In this document: piece after piece, positions 32,373-39,024 of the stretch
Layout: each line of letters starts with the position of its first letter
How positions within the stretch are numbered: position 1 is the first letter of the stretch
Assembly (NCBI GenBank): GCA_038210375.1
Contig: JBBQWT010000028.1
Span: forward strand, 1 to 39,024
Length of the DNA: 39,024 bases
Source of the DNA: JBBQWT01 sp038210375
GTDB taxonomy: Bacteria > Acidobacteriota > Terriglobia > Terriglobales > Acidobacteriaceae
Direction: 5' to 3'
Made by a program: the position numbers and the translations under genes
The notes under the pieces: model-generated
Database searches by the model: none
Told to the model about the DNA's origin: nothing
Seen by the model: the letters and a program-made list of their open reading frames with translations, nothing else

Positions 32373-34064
32373 ATGACTGCACAAGCAAAACCCGCATACT
32401 TTCGGCGCCGGAATGGCCTGCGAACCGGCGCGGCCGGCTTCCTTCTAATATGCGCGACGATGTTGTCGTCTGCGCCGGTGGTCATGGCGGCCCCGCCGGC
32501 GAACTCAGCCGGCAGAAAATCAAGCGCCCCTGCCGCCAGGGACGAACCGGCCGCGGAGAAAAAACTTTCTCCCGCCGACGCTGAAAAACTATTTCGTTCG
32601 GTAGACGAAATTTTGCAATTCGTCAGCAAAGACACCGGCTTGCCGATTCAACATCCGGTAAAAAGAGAACTGGCCAGCCGCGACACCGTCGAGCGCTACA
32701 TGCTGCAGCACATGCGCGAGGACGAAGATGCGATGCGCATGCAGCGCGCCGAGGTGGTGATGAAAAAGCTGGGACTGCTGCCCCAGGATTTTGCCCTGGA
32801 GCCATTTCTGGTGAAACTGATGCGCGAACAGGTGGCGGGTTTCTACGATGCCAAGACCAAGACGGTCTACCTGCTGGATTGGATCAGATCGGAGGAACAG
32901 CGCCCGGTGCTGGCCCATGAGCTCACCCACGCACTGCAGGACCAGAATTTTGACCTGGAAAAATGGAGCCACGCCACCCCGGAAGGAAAAGAGCGGGAAC
33001 AGAGCAGTGTCAACGAGCTGATCGCGTCCGATGAGCGCAATACAGCTCGTGGCGCCGTGCTGGAAGGCCAGGGGATGGTGACTCTGCTCGACTACATGCT
33101 GGCCCCGACCGGCCGGACCATCGCCGAAGCTCCGGAACTGCTGGCGGTGATGAAGCAGGGAATGAGCGATTCCCAGAACATGCCTTTTTTCAGCAACGCA
33201 CCCGTGGTGATCAAGGAGCTGTTGGGGTTCCCCTATAGGCAGGGGCTAGATTTTGAGGTGGCGCTGTTGAAATCAGAGGGCAAGCCAGGCGCGTTCAAGG
33301 GAGCGCTGACGCATCCGCCGGAAACCACGCACGAGATCATGGAGCCGGCCACCTACCTGGCACACCAGAAGTTTCCGCAGATCGTGCTGGCCGATCTGCC
33401 TTTGAAACTGGGAACGGGGTACGAACGTTATGACGTGGGGGCCATGGGAGAGTTCGACGTCTATGTGCTGGTAAAAACGTTTGCCGGTGAAGAAGAAGCC
33501 ACGAAAATCTCGAAAGAATGGCGCGGTGGGCTGTACTACGCGGCGCGAAAAGCCACCGCGGCACTGGCCTCGGCTTCGGCCGTGGCCACCACTGGAGACG
33601 TGGCCCTGCTGCATGAGTACCACTTCGCTTCGCGCGATGCCGCGCAAATGTTTGCCGACGTTTATGGCCGATCGTTGCCGCGTAAATACAATTCAGTGCG
33701 GCGCGTGGGCGAGGAAGAGTTGCGCAGGACCGAGAACGGACTGGCGCCGGCAATGGTGAAGCCAGCAAGCACGGCTGGAGGTTTTGGCGGCTCGGTTGCC
33801 GCGCTTCGGCCGGATAAGCCAGGGGATGCCGCGCCCTCGCACGTCAAATGGATTACCAACGAAGGTCCAGTGTATGTAGATGTCAGCTCTTCGGCCGGCG
33901 GTGGCGCCGTGCTGATCATGGAGGGCTTTGACCAGAAATCCGCCGGCGACATTCGCGGCAGTATTGCCTCGGCGGCGACGCCTCAGGCGCTGCCGGAGCT
34001 GGGCTTGCGGTTGATGCCTTTTGCCGCCTCCTATGGGTGGCGCCGAGCCATGCCAAAGCTATAA
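32373..34064 (+). CDS. Putative secreted zinc metallopeptidase with HELTH motif
   Basis: A 563-residue protein of no named family that I can assign. The N-terminus has a basic stretch (YFRRRNGLR) and a hydrophobic core (GAAGFLLICATMLSSAPVVMA), so it is exported. The zinc motif is HELTH (182-186) in LAHELTHALQDQNFDLEKW; a Glu 45 residues later (E231, AVLEGQGMVTLLDY) could be the third ligand, as in gluzincins. VAGFYDAKTKTVYL precedes the motif. The C-terminal half (about 330-563) has mixed strands and no motif that I recognise. ATG 32373 is preceded by AAGGA at 6 nt; the frame is open further upstream into the cystathionine gene but without an export signal there. It follows that gene by 79 bp. 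Confidence 0.8.
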   Translation: MTAQAKPAYFRRRNGLRTGAAGFLLICATMLSSAPVVMAAPPANSAGRKSSAPAARDEPAAEKKLSPADAEKLFRSVDEILQFVSKDTGLPIQHPVKRELASRDTVERYMLQHMREDEDAMRMQRAEVVMKKLGLLPQDFALEPFLVKLMREQVAGFYDAKTKTVYLLDWIRSEEQRPVLAHELTHALQDQNFDLEKWSHATPEGKEREQSSVNELIASDERNTARGAVLEGQGMVTLLDYMLAPTGRTIAEAPELLAVMKQGMSDSQNMPFFSNAPVVIKELLGFPYRQGLDFEVALLKSEGKPGAFKGALTHPPETTHEIMEPATYLAHQKFPQIVLADLPLKLGTGYERYDVGAMGEFDVYVLVKTFAGEEEATKISKEWRGGLYYAARKATAALASASAVATTGDVALLHEYHFASRDAAQMFADVYGRSLPRKYNSVRRVGEEELRRTENGLAPAMVKPASTAGGFGGSVAALRPDKPGDAAPSHVKWITNEGPVYVDVSSSAGGGAVLIMEGFDQKSAGDIRGSIASAATPQALPELGLRLMPFAASYGWRRAMPKL

Positions 34065-34212
34065 ACCACCGGTTATGCCGGCCTCAGGTCAACCACCCGA
34101 GGTCTCGCCGCTACCACCCGCACCAGCCTTGGCCCCACGGTGGAAATGACATTCCTCTAGTGATTGATTCGGCGCGAGCTCTTGCCGGGCCGCAGTTGCG
34201 GGTTTTTACATT

Positions 34213-34242
34213 TTAGATACGGAAAATTTCGTTCTGTATAAT
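34213..34242 (+). promoter_or_regulatory. Promoter of mtnP
   Basis: TTAGAT (34213-34218), 18 nt, then consensus TATAAT (34237-34242). The start would be near 34249, about 50 nt before the TTG. Confidence 0.55.
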
Positions 34243-34299
34243 CGGAAATCCGGCCCTTTTGATCGGGTTTTATCCGAATTCACCCTTCAGGAGAATGTT

Positions 34300-35184
34300 T
34301 TGGCGGCAGAAATAGGGATCATCGGCGGCAGCGGACTCTATAGCATGGCGGGGTTCTCTGACATGCGTGAAGAGACGCTGGATACGCCTTTTGGAGCGCC
34401 CTCTGATGCCTACATGGTGGGTAACCTGGAAGGGCGCCAGGTGGCGTTTCTGGCTCGCCATGGGCGCGGCCACCATATTCTGCCCAGCGAAATTAATTTT
34501 CGCGCCAATATTTACGGAATGAAAATGCTGGGCGTGGAGCGCATCATATCCATCTCGGCAGTGGGTTCGCTCAAGGAAGAACACAAGCCGCTGGATTTCG
34601 TGATTCCCGACCAATTCGTGGACCGCACTACGCGGCGTATCTCCACCTTCTTCGGCGATGGGCTGGTGGCCCACGTGGGATTTGCCGACCCGATCTGTCC
34701 CGAAGTTGCAAAGGCTTTGCATGCCGCCTGCCAGGCAGCGGGAGTGAACAGCAAGTTTGGCGGCAGCTACCTGTGCATGGAAGGGCCGCAGTTTTCCACG
34801 CGCGCCGAATCGAACCTGTATCGAAGCTGGGGCATGGATGTGATCGGCATGACCAATCTGCAGGAGGCCAAACTGGCCCGCGAGGCGGAAATCTGCTACG
34901 CCACGGTGGCCATGGTGACCGACTACGACTGCTGGCATCCTCAGCATGAGGCGGTGACCGTCGATCAGATCATCGCGGTACTCACCACCAACGCGCAAAA
35001 CGCCGCGCGGGTGGCACGGATTGCGGCCGGCAGCATGCCGAGGCATCCCGCCTGCAAATGCGGCTCCGCGCTGGCGCACGCCATGCTTACCGCTCCTGAA
35101 GCCATCCCTGCGGCCACGCGCACCAGGTTGGAACTGCTGGTGGGAAAGTATCTAAAACCGGTTGCTCCCTCAGGCAAGAGCTGA
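34300..35184 (+). CDS. mtnP: S-methyl-5'-thioadenosine phosphorylase
   Basis: Phosphorolysis of methylthioadenosine to adenine and 5-methylthioribose-1-phosphate, the first step in recycling the sulfur by-product of polyamine and SAM chemistry; cytoplasmic trimer. The 294-residue product shows IGIIGGSGLYSM with the phosphate-binding Ser, RHGRGHHILPSEINFRAN, ISISAVGSL, MEGPQFSTRAES with the purine-pocket Met, and VTDYDCWHP with the Asp that favours adenine over guanine/hypoxanthine. The start is TTG 34300, with AGGAG 6 nt upstream; the ATG at 34295 is out of frame. The PfkB kinase gene follows after 40 bp. Confidence 0.94.
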   Translation: MAAEIGIIGGSGLYSMAGFSDMREETLDTPFGAPSDAYMVGNLEGRQVAFLARHGRGHHILPSEINFRANIYGMKMLGVERIISISAVGSLKEEHKPLDFVIPDQFVDRTTRRISTFFGDGLVAHVGFADPICPEVAKALHAACQAAGVNSKFGGSYLCMEGPQFSTRAESNLYRSWGMDVIGMTNLQEAKLAREAEICYATVAMVTDYDCWHPQHEAVTVDQIIAVLTTNAQNAARVARIAAGSMPRHPACKCGSALAHAMLTAPEAIPAATRTRLELLVGKYLKPVAPSGKS

Positions 35185-35224
35185 AGCCAGACCGAAAATT
35201 CGCCGTCATCAGGAAGGAAATACT

Positions 35225-36148
35225 TTGTCATTATTAGTGGTGGGTTCGGTGGCATTTGATTCGATTGCATCGCCTTCAGGCAAGGCAGAGCGCGTCCTGG
35301 GTGGCGCGGCCACTTATTTCTCCCTTTCCGCCAGCTACTTCACCAAGGTATCGGTGGTTGCCGTGGTGGGAGAAGATTTTTCCGAGCAGGACGAAGACGT
35401 CTTGCGCAAGCGGGGAATCGATACCAGCGGCATTCAACACCTGGCCGGCAAAACATTTTTCTGGTCGGGGCAGTACGAAGACAAAAACCTCAACGAAGCC
35501 CAGACCCTCAAAACCGATCTCAACGTTTTTGAAAGCTTCAATCCCAGGATTCCCGCGGAGCTGCTGGCGGCGGATTATCTCTTTCTGGGCAACATCGATC
35601 CTCCGCTGCAGGCCAACGTACGGCGCCAGATGAAGTCGGCCAAGCTGGTGGCGGGCGACACCATGAATTACTGGATCAACAGCAAGCCCAGGGAACTGGC
35701 CGAGGTGCTGTCGCTGGTGGATATCATGATGATCAACGACGGCGAGGCGAGGGCGCTGGCCGGCGACAACAGTCTGCCGCGAGCGGCGTTGAAAATACTC
35801 GCCCGCGGCCCCAAAGCTTTGGTGATCAAGCACGGCGAATACGGCGCGACGGTGTTCTTCCGCGAAGGCGCTTTTGGCATCGGCAGCCATCCTTTTCGCG
35901 CGCCCGCGCTGCCCATCGAGGAGGTCATGGACCCCACTGGCGCGGGAGATTGTTTTGCCGGCGGCTTTATGGGATACCTTGCCTCGCAGGACGAATTGAA
36001 CCGCGAGACGTTCAAGCGGGCGATGTTCTACGGCAGCGTAATGGGTTCGTTTGCGGTGGAGAAGTTCGGGACCGAGCGCCTGCAGTCGCTTACCCGTGAA
36101 GAGATCGATGCGCGGTTTGAAATTTTCCGCGAATTGACCCACCTTTAA
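35225..36148 (+). CDS. PfkB-family sugar/nucleoside kinase
   Basis: A 307-residue ribokinase-fold kinase. The N-terminus LLVVGSVAFDSIASPSGKAERVLGGAATYFS contains the substrate-side GG. The C-terminal signature DPTGAGDCFAGGFMGYLA provides the catalytic base D242 and the anion hole. MINDGEARAL and VIKHGEYGATVF are also typical. The acceptor cannot be fixed from sequence. Its position directly behind mtnP suggests a nucleoside or a methylthioribose/ribose-type sugar, but this is inference. The start is TTG 35225, with AGGAAGG about 8 nt upstream; the frame extends 21 codons further but that part is not family-like and overlaps mtnP. Confidence 0.88.
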   Translation: MSLLVVGSVAFDSIASPSGKAERVLGGAATYFSLSASYFTKVSVVAVVGEDFSEQDEDVLRKRGIDTSGIQHLAGKTFFWSGQYEDKNLNEAQTLKTDLNVFESFNPRIPAELLAADYLFLGNIDPPLQANVRRQMKSAKLVAGDTMNYWINSKPRELAEVLSLVDIMMINDGEARALAGDNSLPRAALKILARGPKALVIKHGEYGATVFFREGAFGIGSHPFRAPALPIEEVMDPTGAGDCFAGGFMGYLASQDELNRETFKRAMFYGSVMGSFAVEKFGTERLQSLTREEIDARFEIFRELTHL

Positions 36149-36315
36149 CTAGTCAGACGCGCGGCCACGTCGGGTCTTCCCAGGGGAGGCACTGCCACAA
36201 ACCCTGCGATCCGGGCGCGCCTCGTCTATGCTGGGGTTGCCTTTGCCCTTTCTGGCTGAAGCCTGATGCCGGTCCCGGCCCCCGAGACTGAGTCCTGGAT
36301 TTGCCGCGCAACTTT

Positions 36316-38049
36316 ATGGAAACACGCCCAGCCAAGCAGCCTGTTGCAGTTTCGAAATCTCTCGCCAATCGGTGGCTGGCGAGAATCGAATCGATGCGCG
36401 ATTGGGAAGTTTTCGTTTACCTGTTTTTGATCGTGGTGATGTTGCATGCCGCCCTGCTGAACCTGCCTTATTTCTGGGATGAGGCGGGATACTATGTTCC
36501 GGCGGCGCGGGACGTTCTTACCACCGGCACCCTCATTCCTTATTCCACCTTGAGCGGCGACCATCCACCGCTGTCAGCGATCTACCTCGCCGCATGGTGG
36601 AAGCTCTTCGGTTACTCGCCCCTGGTCAGCCGTATTGCCATGCTGATGCTTTCGGCATGGGGCCTGACCGCGGTCTTTCAAATCTGCCGCCGCCTGGCGA
36701 ACCCGGCGGTGGCCATTGCCGTGACCGCGTGCACCATGCTCTATCCGGTCTGGTTCGCGCAGAGCTCGCTGACCCATGCTGATTTGCTGGCAGCCGCGAT
36801 GAGCCTGTGGGCGATCGCTTATTACCTCGAGGAAAGGCCCCGGAAGGCTGCGCTGTTTTTTGCCATGGCCGCCATCGCCAAAGAAACCGCGGTGATCGGG
36901 GGTGTCACCCTGGCGGGATGGGAGTTCATACAGCTCGCCTCCGGGCTGGCGGCGCAACGGCGGAAAGCGCCCGATGTGCTTGCCCGGTTTAAAAATCCCC
37001 TGCTGAGCGCCCGGTCGAATGCGCAGCGCGCCGCGGTCCTGCTGGGAGTTTCCTGCTTGCCGCTTCTGTTCTGGTACTTTTTCCATTTTCTGCGGACCGG
37101 GCACGTTTTCGCAAATTCCGAATTCATGCGATACAACGTCGCCGGCACGCTATCCTTCGAGCGATTTTTTCTGGCATTCCTGCAGCGGCTATGGCATGTC
37201 ACCGTCCACATGAACCTGTTGGTACTGACTCTGGCGGCGGTGGGGTCATGGTTTTTCAAGGTTCGGCGCCGGCGCGCGGAAACGGGGGCGGAGCCAATGC
37301 CGCGGTTGCGAAACCGCCACACCGGAGATTCCCGCAGCGGCATCGCGCCGCGGGCGCTGGTGGTAGTGTGGCTGCTGATCGCCGCGTACGTCGTCACTTT
37401 CTCGACCATCGGCGGCGCCCTGCTGACTCGCTACCTCCTTCCCATTTTTCCTCTGGTGATCCTGTTGGAGATCTCATCGCTGTGGCGCCGGGTACCTGGC
37501 TGGGGAGCGGTGGCGGCGGTAGTGGGCGTTTTCTTTGCCTCGGGGCTGCTGCTGAACCCGCCCTATTCCTTCGCTTTCGAAGATAACCTGGAGTACGCAC
37601 AATTTGTCGCACTCCACCAGGAGGCGGCCAATTACGTTCAAGCCAATTATCCGCGCAAACACGTCATCACCGCCTGGACGGCGAGTGACGAGATCAGCAT
37701 TCCATCTCTCGGCTACGTATCGATTCCCGCAGTGATCATGCCGGTGGAAAATTTCTCGCGTGAAGAAATCATAAAGTTGGGGGAGCGAGCACGCTTTGGC
37801 GACGCAGTACTGCTGTTTTCCACGCAATATCGCGCGGGGGGCTGGTATATGCCGCGGTTCCAATGGTGGGAACGCTCGAACCGTAAATTTTTTGATTATC
37901 ACCAGGACCTGCCGGCCGAAGAAGTTGCACGCATGCTGGGAGGCAGGATTCGCTGGCAGCGGCGACGGGGAGCGCTCGGGGTGGCAGTCATTGACCTCGG
38001 CCATGCTGATTCTGACGTTCATACCCCAGGGGCGCCGGTAAATCGGTGA
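36316..38049 (+). CDS. GT-C membrane glycosyltransferase (ArnT/PMT-like)
   Basis: A 577-residue integral membrane protein with about ten hydrophobic helices, of the GT39/GT83 type that uses polyprenyl-phosphate sugars on the periplasmic side. After the first helix comes NLPYFWDEAGYYVPAARDVL, whose D55-E56 is the metal/catalytic acidic motif of this fold. Next come GDHPPLSAIYLAAWWKLFG and the tandem helices with THADLLAAAMSLWAI and AKETAVIGG. The hydrophilic loop near 325-345 is basic. The C-terminal 150 residues are soluble and periplasmic. Sugar and acceptor unknown. ATG 36316 and TTG 36301 both lack a clear SD. No other glycan genes adjoin it. Confidence 0.85.
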   Translation: METRPAKQPVAVSKSLANRWLARIESMRDWEVFVYLFLIVVMLHAALLNLPYFWDEAGYYVPAARDVLTTGTLIPYSTLSGDHPPLSAIYLAAWWKLFGYSPLVSRIAMLMLSAWGLTAVFQICRRLANPAVAIAVTACTMLYPVWFAQSSLTHADLLAAAMSLWAIAYYLEERPRKAALFFAMAAIAKETAVIGGVTLAGWEFIQLASGLAAQRRKAPDVLARFKNPLLSARSNAQRAAVLLGVSCLPLLFWYFFHFLRTGHVFANSEFMRYNVAGTLSFERFFLAFLQRLWHVTVHMNLLVLTLAAVGSWFFKVRRRRAETGAEPMPRLRNRHTGDSRSGIAPRALVVVWLLIAAYVVTFSTIGGALLTRYLLPIFPLVILLEISSLWRRVPGWGAVAAVVGVFFASGLLLNPPYSFAFEDNLEYAQFVALHQEAANYVQANYPRKHVITAWTASDEISIPSLGYVSIPAVIMPVENFSREEIIKLGERARFGDAVLLFSTQYRAGGWYMPRFQWWERSNRKFFDYHQDLPAEEVARMLGGRIRWQRRRGALGVAVIDLGHADSDVHTPGAPVNR

Positions 38050-38155
38050 TGGGGTCGCCCCGTACGCATTGCATCGGCAAACCCGGCGGCCCCGGGCGGA
38101 AGCAGAAGGACGGCGGAGTTGGTGTTAAAATCGCCGCTGAATTACCCACAACCCT

Positions 38156-38851
38156 ATGATCGACATGCAGCAATTCATCGAAACACGCATGGAAGTGGCG
38201 CAGTTTGTTTCCAGCACGATGCTGCGCCTGGTGCTCGCCATTTTTCTGGGGGGCTTGATCGGCCTCGAGCGCGAAATTCACCATAAGCCGGCGGGATTGC
38301 GCACCAATACATTCATTTGTTTTGGCGCGGCCTTGTACACCGTGATATCGGCACGCCTGGGAGGGAACGATGCGGTGCGCATTGCCGCACAAATCATTCC
38401 CGGGATCGGGTTCATCGGGGCGGGAGCGATCATGCACGCGCGAGCCAGCACCAAAGGCCTTACCACGGCGGCGACGCTCTTTGTGGTGGCCGCGGTGGGC
38501 ATGTCGGTAGGCGGCGGGCTCTACGTGGTCGGAATTTTTGCCACCATGGTCATCCTGCTGGTGCTGGTCGCATTGGGATGGGTGGAAAGCAACTTCAACC
38601 TTAAGCCGCACGTGGTCCGCTACGAAGTGGTGGGTGAAAAATCGGATGAGATCACCGCTGAAATCAATGACATTGTGGAGGCCGCTGACCTGGAAATGGA
38701 CAGTATCCAGGTGATTAAAGGACGCGATCACTACCGCCTGTTGTTCACCATCGCGGCCACCCAGGCGCAGCAAAGAGCCCTGGTGGCCAAGTTTCACGAG
38801 TCGGAAATGTTGAAAATGGTGAAGGCGCGCCGGTTCGTGGAGCACGAATGA
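38156..38851 (+). CDS. MgtC/SapB family membrane protein
   Basis: A 231-residue protein. The first 140 residues are hydrophobic with the MgtC core: RLVLAIFLGGLIGLEREIHHKPAGLRTNTFICFGAALYTV, then IIPGIGFIGAGAIMHARASTKGLTTAATLFVVAAVGM. The Arg-Glu and GLRT features define the family. The C-terminal 80 residues form a soluble ACT-like domain (YEVVGEKSDEITAEINDIVEAADLEMDSIQVIKG). MgtC proteins have been tied to magnesium limitation and ATP-synthase or phosphate control, but most environmental members are uncharacterised. Its TGA overlaps the dapF ATG (ATGA). Confidence 0.92.
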   Translation: MIDMQQFIETRMEVAQFVSSTMLRLVLAIFLGGLIGLEREIHHKPAGLRTNTFICFGAALYTVISARLGGNDAVRIAAQIIPGIGFIGAGAIMHARASTKGLTTAATLFVVAAVGMSVGGGLYVVGIFATMVILLVLVALGWVESNFNLKPHVVRYEVVGEKSDEITAEINDIVEAADLEMDSIQVIKGRDHYRLLFTIAATQAQQRALVAKFHESEMLKMVKARRFVEHE

Positions 38852-39024
38852 AGCGGCCGCGCAGGCCGGTTTCCACGGGCGTAAAGTTCGTTAAAGCCAG
38901 CGCGTGCGGAAATGACTTTATGATCATCGTGGCGCGGGATGCGGACCTCGCAGGAGAAGATCCTCAAAGTTTTACGCGGCGCATCTGCGACCGCCACAAC
39001 GGCGTCGGCGCCGACGGCGTGGAG
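38848..39024 (+). CDS. dapF: Diaminopimelate epimerase, N-terminal part
   Basis: The frame runs off the window after 59 codons. The visible part, VKFVKASACGNDFMIIVARD and ICDRHNGVGADGVE, matches the opening of DapF, which interconverts LL- and meso-diaminopimelate for lysine and peptidoglycan. The usual G-L-G-N-D-F reads A-C-G-N-D-F here. The catalytic Cys pair lies beyond the visible part. The start overlaps the mgtC-like stop, so the two are probably co-translated. Confidence 0.9.
   Translation, partial: MKRPRRPVSTGVKFVKASACGNDFMIIVARDADLAGEDPQSFTRRICDRHNGVGADGVE

Noticed and set aside
1..39024. tRNA, rRNA, CRISPR arrays, insertion sequences, integrase or phage genes
   Set aside because: I looked for cloverleaf-like segments, regularly spaced repeats and transposase or integrase motifs and found none that I could support.

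Overview
The window reads as chromosomal DNA, about 60% GC, from a soil-type Acidobacteriota (class Terriglobia, Koribacter/Acidobacteriales-like). The inference rests on the tandem secreted VWA proteins of the 'VWFA-related Acidobacterial' type, the decayed dispersed intergenic repeats, the diderm envelope genes (OmpA-like porin, Lgt, lipoprotein, GerMN/amidase) and frequent TTG starts. I see no rRNA, tRNA, CRISPR array, transposase or phage gene. Almost all of it is housekeeping or envelope DNA, densely packed in short operons on both strands.

Layout. 1-981: end of a nucleoside-deoxyribosyltransferase-like gene overlapping rsmE. 982-1602: gene-free DNA with decayed repeats. 1603-5961: DNA repair pair, a UvrD-type helicase fused to an Fe-S PD-(D/E)XK nuclease, then rmuC. 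5962-6840: AT-richer gap with a complete minus-strand mini-transcription unit (promoter, SD, 13-codon Lys-rich ORF, intrinsic terminator) and a pair of inverted 68-bp hairpin repeats whose stems covary. 6841-12875: GNAT, CPBP protease, thiolase, a small unknown protein with YjbQ, a Rieske oxygenase and an MFS exporter. 13021-18479: an Lgt-like protein fused in frame to a methyltransferase across an A10 tract and apparently starting at CTG, converging on a lipoprotein gene that follows an NtrB/NtrC-like two-component system. 18979-23050: an OmpA-like outer-membrane protein with a clear promoter, operator-like palindrome and terminator, then a secreted Asp-box propeller protein. 23047-27408: minus-strand operon DUF1015, amidase, GerMN, murI (cell wall). 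27688-29845: two overlapping VWA genes.

30034-36148 gathers sulfur amino-acid functions: a CysK/CBS-like enzyme, a cystathionine gamma-synthase/lyase, a secreted HExxH peptidase, MTA phosphorylase and a PfkB kinase. Together these suggest homocysteine-to-cysteine conversion and salvage of methylthioadenosine. 36316-39024: a GT-C glycosyltransferase, an MgtC/SapB membrane protein and the start of dapF.

The most unusual items are the 13-codon Lys-rich transcription unit, the covarying inverted hairpin repeats, the Lgt-methyltransferase fusion with its slippery tract and CTG start, and a palindromic insertion inside murI.
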